Shown here: one piece after another, positions 1 to 9,576 of the stretch
How the letters are laid out: each line of letters opens with the position of its first letter
Numbering within the stretch: position 1 is the stretch's first letter
Source: Vibrio quintilis
Lineage (GTDB): Bacteria; Pseudomonadota; Gammaproteobacteria; Enterobacterales; Vibrionaceae
Direction of reading: 5' to 3'
DNA length: 64,000 nucleotides
NCBI RefSeq assembly: GCF_024529975.1
Contig: NZ_AP024897.1
Location: 1,116,001-1,180,000, forward strand
Notes under the pieces: model-generated
What the model saw: only the letters and a program-made list of their open reading frames with translations
Told to the model about the DNA's origin: nothing
The model's database searches: none
Made by a program: the position numbers and the translations under genes

Positions 1-44
1 ACGGCAAGCGGCAATAGCTTCGCCTTACTATTGATTTTCATCAT
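1..44 (-). CDS. Unidentified exported protein, 5' end only
   Basis: Only the first 14 codons lie in the window; the gene continues past the left edge. Two adjacent ATG codons (44 and 41) follow an AAGGGAA ribosome-binding site. The visible N-terminus, MMKINSKAKLLPLA, has lysines followed by hydrophobic residues and looks like the beginning of a signal peptide. The product cannot be named. It may be a periplasmic or outer-membrane protein. Confidence 0.5.
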   Translation of the reverse strand, partial: MMKINSKAKLLPLA

Positions 45-875
45 ACAAATTCCCTTTTGTGTTTTTTCAAAATATGGAAAATATTTAACGATTGAGAATG
101 AAAGTTATCATGCATTTATTTTGATTTGTAAAACAATAACGGTTTAATTAAGACATTCCGCAAAGGATTGATCAAATCAGAATTAAAATCAAATTTTATC
201 CCGGGGATTAAAATATTTATTTGATGTAAATGCAGAGAATGGAACTAAATGATTTTTTTGTAAATTGCCTGTCTTTTAATGAAATGGTTTTCACAGCTCT
301 TAGTAATATTTATATTAATAATTAATTGTTTTATTTATATTGACGCAATCGTTTTCTTTTGTGATTTTAATTGCCATATGCTATATAAAACAATCAGTTA
401 GCTTAGTTTTATTTTTATTCGATATAATTACCGAATTTGGTTTTTTTAACCAAATACCCCCTTTGATATAAGATAAATATCTGTTTTTTGTTTTTGATGC
501 CTGCGAATCCATAATGAATATATCAATAACTGAATCGATTCAAAGTGACTTATTTTTCAGATATTTGTATGCATTCTGAATTTACCTGAGTCTGATGGTT
601 ATTTCATCTGTCATCGCTTTAGTGTCAGCTATTCTGAACAAACAGACAGATCTTATAAACATCAAAATGAATATACAAAAGTTATTTTTTTCTGAAAACA
701 GGTTGTTCTGTGAACGATTTTCATGAATTATATTTCTTGTATTATGCTTAATCATTCATCATGAGTTATCGTAATTCAGTTTTTTTGAATAAACATGAGA
801 ATGAGCCGATGAGTTTATTCTGAGCTGTTTTTCTCACATAATCCGGGACTTCCAATAAATCTGATGAAATATTAT
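45..875. other. AT-rich gene-free stretch
   Basis: About 830 bases with no credible coding sequence. The stretch is markedly AT-rich and should contain the promoter of the leftward gene at the window edge. I saw no convincing terminator, operator palindrome or RNA gene. It ends at the 3' end of the CorC-type gene. The low GC and length resemble a regulatory region or a remnant of acquired DNA, but nothing specific supports either. Confidence 0.5.
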
Positions 876-2201
876 TCAGCTCTCCGGGGGCTGTTTTTCC
901 GGGTCACAGGCTGTCTCCTGAATGGCTTTGACTTTGTCAATCCGGTTGCCATCGAGCGTGATAATTTCAAACTGCCATCCCTGCCACCGGATTTGATCAC
1001 CGGCCTCAGGCAGGTTATTAAACAGCCACATCAGCATGCCACCCAGTGTGTGATAAGCTCCTTTTTCTTCCTCTTCACCAGGCAGGCTTTTCAGCTTCAG
1101 AATATCCTGCACAACAACTATCGGAATCAGCCCGTCCAGTACCCAGCTTCCATCTTCATTTTCTACTGACCACAAATCTTCCGGGTGGCGGTTTTTAAAT
1201 TCTCCGGTCAGCGCCTCCAGTAAATCCAGTGCGGTCACGATACCCTGCAGATCGCCGTACTCATCCACGATGAATACCATCGGGTCGCCGGTATCGCGGA
1301 AGTGCTCCAGTAACCGGGTACCGTTCCAGTTTTCCGGAATATAAACCGCAGGTAACAGGGTATCTGCAATATTGCCGTGGTTGAGTTCTCCTTTTAACTG
1401 CTGACGAAGCAAGTGCTTGGATGAGGTGATTCCCTTGATATGATCAAATCCGCCGTTGCAGACCGGAAACCAGGCATGTTCAGAATTTAACAGGGTTTGA
1501 AGATTACTGGATACCGGGTGAGAAGCATCCAGAAAAATGGTTTCACTTCTGGGAGTCATTAAAGATGTCACTTTACGTTCATCCAGCCTCAGGGCATTGC
1601 GGACCATTTCATGTTCATGGGGATCAATCAGGCCGGTCTGTGAACCTTCGTCTAACACGGCTTCAATATCTTCTTCAGTCAGCTCTGCTCTTTTCTGTGT
1701 CCGTTCGCCACACAAAAAAAGGATAAAGTCAGTTGAATAAGCCAGTAAAAACACAAAGGGTTTAGCACTGGTTGCCAGAATGGAAACCGGAAAAGCCATC
1801 ATCCGGGCAATACTTTCGGCATGTGTCTGGGCCAGCCGCTTTGGGACCAGCTCACCGATCACGATGGTAATATAGGTAATGCTGATAACGACAATGGCGG
1901 TTGCAATCCCGGTACAAGCCTGAATGCTGAGCCCTGAATGATGTAATAATTCGGCTAAAGGCCCCGCCAGTGCAGCTTCACCGAAGATACCGTTCAATAA
2001 GCCGATGGCCGTAATGCCTATCTGGACGGTGGAAAGAAACTGTGTGGGTTCTTCCCCCAGCAGGATAGCACGTGCAGCCGCTTTATCTCCTTCTTCTGCC
2101 TGTTTTTGCAGGCGGTTCTTTTTGGCAGTGACAAGGGCAATTTCAGACATGGCTAAAACCCCGTTCAGTAATATCAGTGCCATCAGAATAATAATTTCCA
2201 A
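876..2201 (-). CDS. CNNM/CorC (HlyC) family membrane protein
   Basis: A 441-residue integral membrane protein of the DUF21-CBS pair-CorC_HlyC architecture. This family is linked to divalent cation (Mg2+/Co2+) efflux or homeostasis, although direct transport is debated. The N-terminal half has several hydrophobic segments (LLNGVLAMSEIALVTAKK, then two or three more up to about residue 165). A CBS-domain pair (around residues 200-330, including VFIVDEYGDLQGIVT) and a C-terminal CorC_HlyC domain (DGLIPIVVVQDI onward) follow. I chose a TTG start at 2201 because AAGGAG lies six bases before it and the translation begins directly before the first membrane helix; a longer ATG-started reading lacks such support. 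It stands alone, flanked by palindromic repeats. Confidence 0.85.
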   Translation of the reverse strand: MEIIILMALILLNGVLAMSEIALVTAKKNRLQKQAEEGDKAAARAILLGEEPTQFLSTVQIGITAIGLLNGIFGEAALAGPLAELLHHSGLSIQACTGIATAIVVISITYITIVIGELVPKRLAQTHAESIARMMAFPVSILATSAKPFVFLLAYSTDFILFLCGERTQKRAELTEEDIEAVLDEGSQTGLIDPHEHEMVRNALRLDERKVTSLMTPRSETIFLDASHPVSSNLQTLLNSEHAWFPVCNGGFDHIKGITSSKHLLRQQLKGELNHGNIADTLLPAVYIPENWNGTRLLEHFRDTGDPMVFIVDEYGDLQGIVTALDLLEALTGEFKNRHPEDLWSVENEDGSWVLDGLIPIVVVQDILKLKSLPGEEEEKGAYHTLGGMLMWLFNNLPEAGDQIRWQGWQFEIITLDGNRIDKVKAIQETACDPEKQPPES

Positions 2202-2228
2202 GCAGAACTCCTTTGTTTTGCTGACGCT

Positions 2229-2275
2229 TATACCCAAGCAACCTGAACCCTGCATCTTCAGGTTGTTTGGGTATA
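2229..2275. repeat. TATACCC-type palindromic repeat, copy 1
   Basis: Inverted repeat starting TATACCCAAGCAACCTGAA and ending with its near-complement TTCAGGTTGTTTGGGTATA, with a short centre. It is one of at least nine copies of the same element in the window and lies directly upstream of the CorC-type gene. Confidence 0.85.
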
Positions 2276-2410
2276 TGTACCGGCTTATGCATATTTATGA
2301 ATCATAGCGGATCTTCCCGCCGGGATACTGACAACATAAGCGCTTTTGAGGCAGAAAAATGTTAGCTGTGCAAAAGAACAACCAGTCCGTTGATTTATCT
2401 CCCGTCAATA

Positions 2411-2453
2411 TATCTACCCAGGTAACCCTGCATCTTCAGGTTGTTTGGGCATA
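2411..2453. repeat. Degenerate TATACCC-type palindrome, copy 2
   Basis: Diverged copy of the dispersed palindrome with the core CTGCATCTTCAGGTTGTTTG preserved. A further isolated arm (GCTTGGGTATA) lies near 2489-2499, so this spacer has collected more than one insertion or has been rearranged. Confidence 0.6.
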
Positions 2454-2511
2454 AAGGTATTCCTGTATGGTCTGTCCGGATGAAGGGGCTTGGGTATATT
2501 ATACGGGTTAA

Positions 2512-2551
2512 ACACCGGATAAAGCAGGTGTTAATCCGCTTTATCCGGTGT
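2512..2551 (-). terminator. Hairpin terminator candidate after the GH3 gene
   Basis: A perfect 14-bp stem (ACACCGGATAAAGC paired with GCTTTATCCGGTGT) with a 12-base loop lies 20 bases beyond the stop codon of the leftward GH3 gene. On the minus strand it is followed by only a short T run (TTTAA), so it is a weak intrinsic terminator or an mRNA-stabilising hairpin. Confidence 0.6.
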
Positions 2552-2570
2552 GTTGACAATTGCCGGACCG

Positions 2571-5021
2571 TTATTTTTTCACTGTCACAAAAGAAGCCGC
2601 AGAGATGCCTTTTTGTAAAGCCAGTGCGCCTGGTGTCGTCTGGCTGACCACCATTTCCTGACTGACAGAGAAGGTGACAGGCTGAATATCGGATATATCT
2701 GAAGAACTGCTGATATAAGCCCGGTAAGTGCCGGGTTCGATAATCCACTGGTTATGCGCTGAGTCAAAGCTTGCCAGTGTCTGAGCAGGAATATCAAATT
2801 TGATCGTCTGAGATTGTCCCGGTGCCAGCATCCGGGTTTTCGCAAATGCTTTCAGTTCTGTGGCCGGTTTTTTCAGTTTAACTTCAGGTGCAGCAATATA
2901 GACCTGAGCAACTTCTTTGCCTTTTGTGTCACCGGTGTTTGTGACCCTTGCCTGCAGACTGATCAGCGGAGATGTCTGGTCGCCGGACTGTGCTTTTAAG
3001 AGATTCGCGCTGACGGTCGCATGGCTGATATCAAATGAGGTGTAAGATAAGCCGTAGCCAAACGGATAGGCGACCGGTTGGTTGAATGTCTGGTAATAAC
3101 GATATCCGACATAAATATCCTCATTATAATATTCATTGTCCAGAACGCCGTCACCGTTTTCGTCAATGCCGGGGAAGTTACGGGCACTGGCAGCAGACGG
3201 AACATCTTTATAATGAAGCGGGAAGCTTTGCGCCAGTTTGCCACTTGGGTTGACATCTCCGGATAAAATATCAGCTATAGCGTTTCCGGTTTCCTGTCCC
3301 GGCATATAGGCCAGGACAATCCCGTCAACCTGATCACGCCATTCACTCACGTCGGTGACGCCGGTAACATTCAGCACTACAATCACTTTTTTATGTTGGG
3401 CATGAAAGGCTTTAGAGACCCGCTGAATCAGCCGGAGTTCATCTTTGGAAAGCAGATAATCGCCACGCACGACACGCCGGTCGGCATCTTCCCCTGCATT
3501 CCGGCCCAGTGTAATGACTGCTGCGTCACTGGTTTTTGCCGACTGATGAATCAGTGACTTCAGTTTGCCGGCTGGCTCCGGACAGGAAACAATGTCAGAG
3601 ATGCCCAGAATCCCTTTTTTGACGGTCTTATTCGCAGCAAAATATTGCGCATAGAATTTTTGTAGTGACGGATTGAGCGTAAACCGCTGTGCCAGCCCCT
3701 GCGCAATATTGATCACATAAGGTGAATGAACATCGCCGCTGCCTGTGCCGCCTTTAAATGTATTAAGCTGGGTAATACCGAAAGACGCGACGTTGGCTGA
3801 TGTTTTCAGCGGCAGGGCATGACGGGCATTTTTCAGCAAAATAATGCCTTCATCTGCCGCCTGTCTGGAGAGCTGCGCATGTGACTGCAAGTCAGGCTGA
3901 CTTGAAAAACTATAATGCGCGGCTGAAGGCGTTTTCAGCATCTGACTGACTAAGTGCTGCACATTCCGGTCGAGTGTGGCGCGGCTGATTTTTCCCGACT
4001 GATATCCGGCTTTCACCACATCAGCCCAGTCTCCTAAATCCTGTCCGATCCGCTGATTGACAACATTACTGCCGCCGGGCTGGATGACATCGGTCCCGGC
4101 ATTGACCAGATCAACCGGGTTTTTTCCGGCAAACCAGTCACTCATAACCAGTCCGTCATAGCCCCATTCATGACGCAGGACACTGGTGATCAAATCGGCA
4201 CGCTCACCGGCATTTTTACCATTGATTGAGTTATAGGAAGTCATCAAAGCGCGGGGATGAGATTCCTGCACTGCATACTGAAAGCCGCGTAGGTAGATTT
4301 CCCGTAATGCACGGGGTGTGACGACAGCATTGACCCAATAACGGTTGGTCTCTGAATTGTTGGCTGCGAAGTGTTTGATGGTTGTGGCTATACCTTCACT
4401 TTGGGCGCCTTCGACGATGGCGGAAGCCATCATCCCTGCGACCAGTGGATCTTCGGAGAAATACTCGAAATTACGCCCCAGCAGTGGGTTACGCTGAATA
4501 TTCATGCCCGGCGCCAGCCAGAAATCAACGCCATATTCTTTGGCTTCATTTCCGACTGCTTCTCCAACCTGCCGGATTAAATCCGTATTCCAGGTGGATG
4601 CCAGCAGGGTGCCGGTCGGGAAAGCCGTTGAATAATAGGTGTGTGGGTCATTCTTTCGTGATGGGTCAATCCGGACCCCGGCCGGACCATCGGCCAGTCT
4701 GGCGGCAGGTAAATCGATGCCTGACTCAGGATCCGAGACACCATGGATATATCCGGCCACACCCGGGACGGTCGTTCCCAGATTGGCAACGTCACTTTGT
4801 GCGGGTGCCATGCCGGCACCAACCAGCATTTTCAGTTTTTCATCATCCGTCATTTTTGCGACGATTTTTTCTGCCTGATGCTGAGCTTTTTTATTTTGTG
4901 TTGTTTGTGCTGTACCTGAGTCTGAACTCAGATAGGTACATGCATTCAGGGCAAAAACTGATGAGATAACCCCGGCCACGATCGTGGTTTTAAACCGGGG
5001 ATGAGTGTGTCCAACTGACAT
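2571..5021 (-). CDS. GH3 family beta-glucosidase-type lipoprotein
   Basis: An 816-residue exported glycoside hydrolase of family 3, expected to release terminal beta-linked sugars from oligosaccharides at the cell envelope. The N-terminus carries a signal peptide with a lipobox ending FALNAC (Cys about residue 28), indicating lipid attachment. The GH3 N-domain contains the KHF motif (about 216) and the nucleophile motif GLVMSDW (Asp about residue 295). The GH3 C-domain follows, and a fibronectin-III-like domain closes the protein (TNTGDTKGKEVAQVY region). I placed the start at ATG 5021, after AGAGG, because the longer reading puts about 27 non-signal residues in front. Substrate specificity (gluco-, xylo- or other) cannot be decided here. 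Confidence 0.9.
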   Translation of the reverse strand: MSVGHTHPRFKTTIVAGVISSVFALNACTYLSSDSGTAQTTQNKKAQHQAEKIVAKMTDDEKLKMLVGAGMAPAQSDVANLGTTVPGVAGYIHGVSDPESGIDLPAARLADGPAGVRIDPSRKNDPHTYYSTAFPTGTLLASTWNTDLIRQVGEAVGNEAKEYGVDFWLAPGMNIQRNPLLGRNFEYFSEDPLVAGMMASAIVEGAQSEGIATTIKHFAANNSETNRYWVNAVVTPRALREIYLRGFQYAVQESHPRALMTSYNSINGKNAGERADLITSVLRHEWGYDGLVMSDWFAGKNPVDLVNAGTDVIQPGGSNVVNQRIGQDLGDWADVVKAGYQSGKISRATLDRNVQHLVSQMLKTPSAAHYSFSSQPDLQSHAQLSRQAADEGIILLKNARHALPLKTSANVASFGITQLNTFKGGTGSGDVHSPYVINIAQGLAQRFTLNPSLQKFYAQYFAANKTVKKGILGISDIVSCPEPAGKLKSLIHQSAKTSDAAVITLGRNAGEDADRRVVRGDYLLSKDELRLIQRVSKAFHAQHKKVIVVLNVTGVTDVSEWRDQVDGIVLAYMPGQETGNAIADILSGDVNPSGKLAQSFPLHYKDVPSAASARNFPGIDENGDGVLDNEYYNEDIYVGYRYYQTFNQPVAYPFGYGLSYTSFDISHATVSANLLKAQSGDQTSPLISLQARVTNTGDTKGKEVAQVYIAAPEVKLKKPATELKAFAKTRMLAPGQSQTIKFDIPAQTLASFDSAHNQWIIEPGTYRAYISSSSDISDIQPVTFSVSQEMVVSQTTPGALALQKGISAASFVTVKK

Positions 5022-5257
5022 AAATAGCCTCTTCTTAATCAATACAACAAGAGATTTCCGGTGAAAAATGTCAAAGCAAGATGCGTCTGAGTGAAAATGC
5101 AATGTTCATTGGTTTGTGCGGGTCAAAAGAACCCGGAGATAAATACCGGAAAACAGAGTGGCTTATCATAAGACCAGAATAGGTTTATGAAAATAATTGA
5201 TTATAGGATTGCTGTGAATATGTCCATTGCTGTGTATGATTTGAGGAAAGCATCACA

Positions 5258-5297
5258 TATACCCAAACAACCTGCATCTTCAGGTTGCCTGGGTATA
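5258..5297. repeat. TATACCC-type palindromic repeat, copy 3
   Basis: Compact 40-base copy (TATACCCAAACAACCTG, short centre, CAGGTTGCCTGGGTATA) in the ~370-base gap between the GH3 and PepSY genes. The rest of that gap (5022-5393) shows nothing else I can name. Confidence 0.85.
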
Positions 5298-5393
5298 CCC
5301 GTTAAGTCAGATAATTATCTGTAGTCTGCGGTCTTTTCCGGTGGGCTGTGTTGCAGACGGCGACATTCTGATGCCGCCGTATCGTTCAGAAGT

Positions 5394-6791
5394 TCAGACT
5401 GAATGCGCTGACTGAAGTGATTGTGAACGCCACCACCGGATGGCATCAAACACAATAAAGATCAGCAGGCTGACGCCCATCACCGGCATCGCCAGGCCAA
5501 GTAAAGCCGCGATCACAACAATCAGCAGGCGTTGCAACCCGGTAAGAGCCAGCCAGGTGTGACTCAATGTCTGAACCGGAGAGCCCGGCTGAGGTCGTCG
5601 CTGCCACCACATCCGGTAACCCCAGAAGACCATCGCGCACAGGGTGAGCCCGAACGCAGCGAGAATCAGCTGATTCGGCAGACCAAACAAAACGCCCATA
5701 TGGGCATCAATGCCCCAGCGGATGAGTTTGGCAACCAGCGGGAAGTCTTTGAAATCAGCCCGGCTGGTGACAGTCATGGTATGGGGATTGACGGCGACAC
5801 TATCCACCTGCGTTGGCCAGGCACGGTCAATTTCTCTCACTTTCCAGGCTTTATCCGCAGATGAAGCCGGGCGGATTTCCAGTTTGGCAGCGTCGATGCC
5901 GGCGTCCCGCGCAGTTTTTAACACGCCATCAAATAAAGCATCCCCCGGATGAGCCGGTAATGCTGAGTCACCGGTGAGCTGATGGTCCGCATGAGGCGTT
6001 TTTGGTGTCGCAGCCGGGGCGATTTCGCTGAATGTATTTTCATCTAATTTAAGAGAGACTGATGGCGTGACCCAGCCGATGCTGTGGCGCCACTGGGCGA
6101 TATTACTCCCGGCCCATTTTGACCAGGTCAGCCCGGTTGCTGAGATAAAAAACAGCCCCAGCATAATCATCAGGCCAGCCGAGGTATGATTCTTCCTTTG
6201 CCGGATGTAAGGATTCCGGGTATTGGCTTTGGCGTACCGGCGGCGCGATGTCCACCAGAGAACCAGCCCGCCGGATGCGGCAATCCACAGCCATGAAGCG
6301 GCCAGTTCACTGTAATAGCGGCCGGTCTGACCAAGCAGCAGGTTCTGATGCAGATAATCGAGCTTGATGCGTAATGGCAGGATACCGCTGGTGCCATAGC
6401 TGGCGAGCGTGCCACGGATCTCCAGCGTGACAGGATCGACAAAAACAGTCTGCAGTTCCCAGCCATATAAGCCGGGATCTTTAAACATCACGCGGGTGGT
6501 GAACCCTTCACCGATAGCTGGCCGGACGGCCTTCAGCGGAAAGTCTTCCGGCAGACTGGCACGGGCCGCCTGAATTTGTGCCTGTAAGGTATGAAATGTG
6601 CCGCTGCTGTCTGTCGTCAGTTCATGGTGATACACCATACGTTCCAGCTGAGGTGTGATGACATAGAGGGTACCGGTCAGCGCGGCGATAAAAATAAACG
6701 GCCCGACAAACAGCCCGATATAAAAATGGAGCCGTGTCAGGAAAGCCAGCAGCAACTGGCTGGCTGACTTTTCAGAGGTTGTGTTTGGCAT
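5394..6791 (-). CDS. PepSY-associated TM domain membrane protein
   Basis: An inner-membrane protein of about 465 residues of the PepSY_TM family (often annotated 'iron-regulated membrane protein'). Visible features are an N-terminal helix after a short cytoplasmic lead (LHFYIGLFVGPFIFIAALTG), a periplasmic PepSY-like region, a helix around SWLWIAASGGLVLWW, another at GLMIMLGLFFISATG, a second periplasmic section, and C-terminal helices. Members frequently accompany TonB-dependent siderophore receptors and may work in ferrisiderophore reduction, but no receptor is adjacent here. An upstream ATG at 6845 would add 18 polar residues; neither start has a good ribosome-binding site, so the start is uncertain. 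Confidence 0.8.
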   Translation of the reverse strand: MPNTTSEKSASQLLLAFLTRLHFYIGLFVGPFIFIAALTGTLYVITPQLERMVYHHELTTDSSGTFHTLQAQIQAARASLPEDFPLKAVRPAIGEGFTTRVMFKDPGLYGWELQTVFVDPVTLEIRGTLASYGTSGILPLRIKLDYLHQNLLLGQTGRYYSELAASWLWIAASGGLVLWWTSRRRYAKANTRNPYIRQRKNHTSAGLMIMLGLFFISATGLTWSKWAGSNIAQWRHSIGWVTPSVSLKLDENTFSEIAPAATPKTPHADHQLTGDSALPAHPGDALFDGVLKTARDAGIDAAKLEIRPASSADKAWKVREIDRAWPTQVDSVAVNPHTMTVTSRADFKDFPLVAKLIRWGIDAHMGVLFGLPNQLILAAFGLTLCAMVFWGYRMWWQRRPQPGSPVQTLSHTWLALTGLQRLLIVVIAALLGLAMPVMGVSLLIFIVFDAIRWWRSQSLQSAHSV

Positions 6792-6996
6792 AACTTTACT
6801 TGTTTTATATGAAATTGATTTGTCTGTCACTTCCCATGTCAGCATTACAAAACAGTTGAGCTGGTTTCCGTAAAGCAGGAAGAGCAGGCCGCGCTGATCT
6901 TATTTCTTTTTATAATCAGTCTTGCTGATACTAACATATTTATAAATAACGTATACCCGGACAGTCCGGACCATGTGGCTCCTGTTGTCCGGGGGG

Positions 6997-7044
6997 TATA
7001 CCCAGGCAACCTGAATCATGCATCTTCAGGTTGTTCGGGGATAT
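6997..7044. repeat. TATACCC-type palindromic repeat, copy 4
   Basis: Copy with arms TATACCCAGGCAACCTGAA and TTCAGGTTGTTCGGGGATAT. It ends six bases beyond the stop codon of the leftward ptsP gene, a position where the hairpin could stabilise or end the transcript. Confidence 0.8.
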
Positions 7045-7049
7045 TCGTC

Positions 7050-9332
7050 TTATCCGCTGACAGGTTCATGCGGGTTTCTTTCCACAAAATTACCGGCCAG
7101 AGACCAGTGCCGGGCTAAAAATGAGCTGCCCAGATGATAGACTTTCTCTGCGGTATCCAGTGTCAGCGCTTCATCCAGTAAGGCTTCACAATGCTGAACA
7201 GATATTTCGCTGATTAAGCTTTTGATCAGCGGAATTTTTGAAGCACTCATACTGAGTTTACGAATTCCCATTCCGGTTAAAAGTGCGACAGCAACCGGAT
7301 CCGCCGCCATTTCCCCGCAGATACTGACAGGAATATGCCGGTCTTTTGAAAGCCTGACAATACGCATCAATTCATGCAATATCGCCGGATGGAGCGTGTG
7401 ATACCATTTACTGACCAGTGGATTGTTGCGGTCAACGGCAAGCAGATACTGGCTGAGATCGTTGGTCCCGACGGAAATAAAGTCAATTTTATCCGCCCAG
7501 AACGGCAGTAACGGGATACAGCCGGGAACTTCAACCATGATACCTGTTGGCGGGCGGGAGACCGGATAACCTTCTTCTTTGAGTTCAGCCACCAGCTTAT
7601 CAATCAGGCTGAGACACATATCCAGCTGTTCCGTGGTGCTGATCATCGGCAGCAGCAGGCATAGTTGCGGATGTTCTGCGGTTGCCCGCAGCAGTGCGCG
7701 CAGCTGAGTTGTAAACAGCGACAGATTATCCAGCGTATAACGAATACCGCGCAGCCCAAGTGCCGGGTTATCTTCCGGAACCAGCGGCAGATAGGGCAGG
7801 GGTTTGTCTGATCCTACATCCAGCGTGCGGATACAGACAGGTTTGTCCTGATATTGCGACAGCACATAACTGTAGAGTAAAACCTGATCTTCTTCAGAAG
7901 GCAGCGCCTGGCTGGCCATGAACGGAATCTCGGTTCTGAACAGACCAATACCTTCGGCACCGTGACGCAGTCCGGGTTCGATATCGGCCTGTAACCCTGT
8001 GTTTGCCATCAGTACGACCGGCTCATTATCTTTGGTCCGGGTTGGCCGGCGACAGTGTAATAAAAGCTGATCTGACAGCTGTTGCCGCTCGGTCGTAAGC
8101 GACTGATACTCTTCGAGCAGGGTTTCTCCGGGTGAGACGATCACTTCGCCCCGGTCCCCGTCAACAATCAGGGTATCGCCATCTTTCAGCGCCAGCTCAC
8201 CGGTGCCCATGACCGCCGGAATACCCAGCGCGTTGGCCAAAATGGCAATATGAGACAGCGAGGCGCCGCCGGAGCAAACGATGCCGGTCAGGTTTCTGGT
8301 TGACAGATCTGCCATAGTCGAGACACTGATGCGTTCGCCGATCAGAATCAAAGGCTCGCCATTGTCATCAGAGACCAGATTATCGCTGCCCAGCCAGATT
8401 TGATATAGCTTGTCTCCCAGATGTTCCACATCTTCATGACGCGCCTGAAGATAAGGGTTACACATCGCCATAAACTTTTCACAAAAGTGGCTGACTGCCT
8501 GTTTCACGCCCCAGGGAAGATGAAATCCCCTGGCAATCTCATTGGTGACCATCCGTTCAAAAGCCGGATCCTGAAGCATCATTTTCCCGACATCGGTCAC
8601 TGATGCCAGCCCTTTTGAAGCCGCTTGCTGGAGCAGGGTTTTCTCGCGGGCGAATTCAGTCAGCGCTGTATTCTTAATTTCCTGCCAGCGATTGAGTTCT
8701 GTCAGTGTGTCCTGAACCTGAATCGGGGTGACTGCAGAGAGTTCCGGATGGCGGGCAATAATGACTTTACCTATGGTCAGACCCGGCGCACCGGAGACAC
8801 CGCGATGCAGATGATTTTCCGGAGTGATCAGGTGTTCATGGCTGGAGAATGAATCCAGTAACAGGGCCAGGTGGATGGCAATTGTGGATAGCACCGCTTC
8901 CTGCTCAGGGGTTAAAGTTTCTGGCAGACGGCTCTGTACCACCAGCACGCCATTCACCTGGCCACGGTAGACCAGTGGAACCCCGCAGAAACTGCGGAAT
9001 TTTTCTTCTTTGGAATGGCGGACATAATAATAACCCGGATGTTGGGATGGCTCGATAATATTCAGTGGCAGCTCGTTTTTCAGAATGATTCCGACCAGCC
9101 CTTTTCCTTCAGGCAGGATGACCGGATGGGTTTGAATTAACCCGTGAGTTGCCAGCATTTTCAGGCTGTTATCCGGTTGTCGCCGGTATAAAGTACAGAC
9201 ATCAACCTGTAATGTATCACTGACTTTTTCCAGAATATGATAAACCTGCTCTTTCACAGAATCTTCCCGGGCTGCAGATAAAATAATCTGAGTTAGTGAT
9301 GCCAGAGCGTCGGCATTTATCATGTCCCGCAT
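7050..9332 (-). CDS. ptsP: PtsP-like phosphoenolpyruvate-protein phosphotransferase (enzyme I-Ntr)
   Basis: A 760-residue cytoplasmic enzyme of the nitrogen-type phosphotransferase system. It should autophosphorylate from phosphoenolpyruvate and pass phosphate to an NPr-type HPr, a regulatory relay. An N-terminal GAF domain (about residues 20-160) is followed by the enzyme I N-domain, the swivelling phosphohistidine domain with GGASLSHIAI (His about 361), and the C-terminal PEP-binding barrel with ICGEMA (active cysteine). This order and length match PtsP (748 aa in E. coli). ATG 9332 follows GGGAG; a start 48 bases upstream is possible but weaker. The Nudix gene that often precedes ptsP is absent, so this could be a relocated copy or a paralogue. 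Confidence 0.88.
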   Translation of the reverse strand: MRDMINADALASLTQIILSAAREDSVKEQVYHILEKVSDTLQVDVCTLYRRQPDNSLKMLATHGLIQTHPVILPEGKGLVGIILKNELPLNIIEPSQHPGYYYVRHSKEEKFRSFCGVPLVYRGQVNGVLVVQSRLPETLTPEQEAVLSTIAIHLALLLDSFSSHEHLITPENHLHRGVSGAPGLTIGKVIIARHPELSAVTPIQVQDTLTELNRWQEIKNTALTEFAREKTLLQQAASKGLASVTDVGKMMLQDPAFERMVTNEIARGFHLPWGVKQAVSHFCEKFMAMCNPYLQARHEDVEHLGDKLYQIWLGSDNLVSDDNGEPLILIGERISVSTMADLSTRNLTGIVCSGGASLSHIAILANALGIPAVMGTGELALKDGDTLIVDGDRGEVIVSPGETLLEEYQSLTTERQQLSDQLLLHCRRPTRTKDNEPVVLMANTGLQADIEPGLRHGAEGIGLFRTEIPFMASQALPSEEDQVLLYSYVLSQYQDKPVCIRTLDVGSDKPLPYLPLVPEDNPALGLRGIRYTLDNLSLFTTQLRALLRATAEHPQLCLLLPMISTTEQLDMCLSLIDKLVAELKEEGYPVSRPPTGIMVEVPGCIPLLPFWADKIDFISVGTNDLSQYLLAVDRNNPLVSKWYHTLHPAILHELMRIVRLSKDRHIPVSICGEMAADPVAVALLTGMGIRKLSMSASKIPLIKSLISEISVQHCEALLDEALTLDTAEKVYHLGSSFLARHWSLAGNFVERNPHEPVSG

Positions 9333-9502
9333 GGTTTGATTACTCCCTTGAATGTAAGACCAGAGATGTTTGCTATACACGTGATATCAGGGCAAAGACA
9401 GGTTTGTCAGAAGTCAGGGGGAAAAGGATTCGGTTCCGGATTTCACCGTACAGCGGTTTTATATAACGCTCTATTTGATGATTTGGCAAGAAGTTTTCTG
9501 TG

Positions 9503-9532
9503 CAGAGGGGAAAAGAGTTCTTTTCCCCTCTG
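9503..9532. terminator. Strong hairpin between ptsP and the e(P4) gene
   Basis: Twelve-base perfect stem (CAGAGGGGAAAA with TTTTCCCCTCTG) and a six-base loop, between two leftward genes. It lies 45 bases beyond the stop of the phosphatase gene. There is no long T tract after it on the minus strand, so termination efficiency is uncertain. Confidence 0.55.
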
Positions 9533-9576
9533 ATGATCACGGATGCAGCGATTGATTCGCAAAGATACCGGGGTGG

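Noticed and set aside
45..875. KdgR or CRP operator upstream of the left-edge gene
   Set aside because: AATGAAATGGTTTTCAC (about 278-294) and TGTGAACGATTTTCAT (about 709-724) only partly fit the operator consensus and are single weak matches in AT-rich DNA.
2005..2307. Plus-strand open frame over the CorC gene start
   Set aside because: Shadow of the minus-strand membrane protein gene, running into a palindromic repeat.
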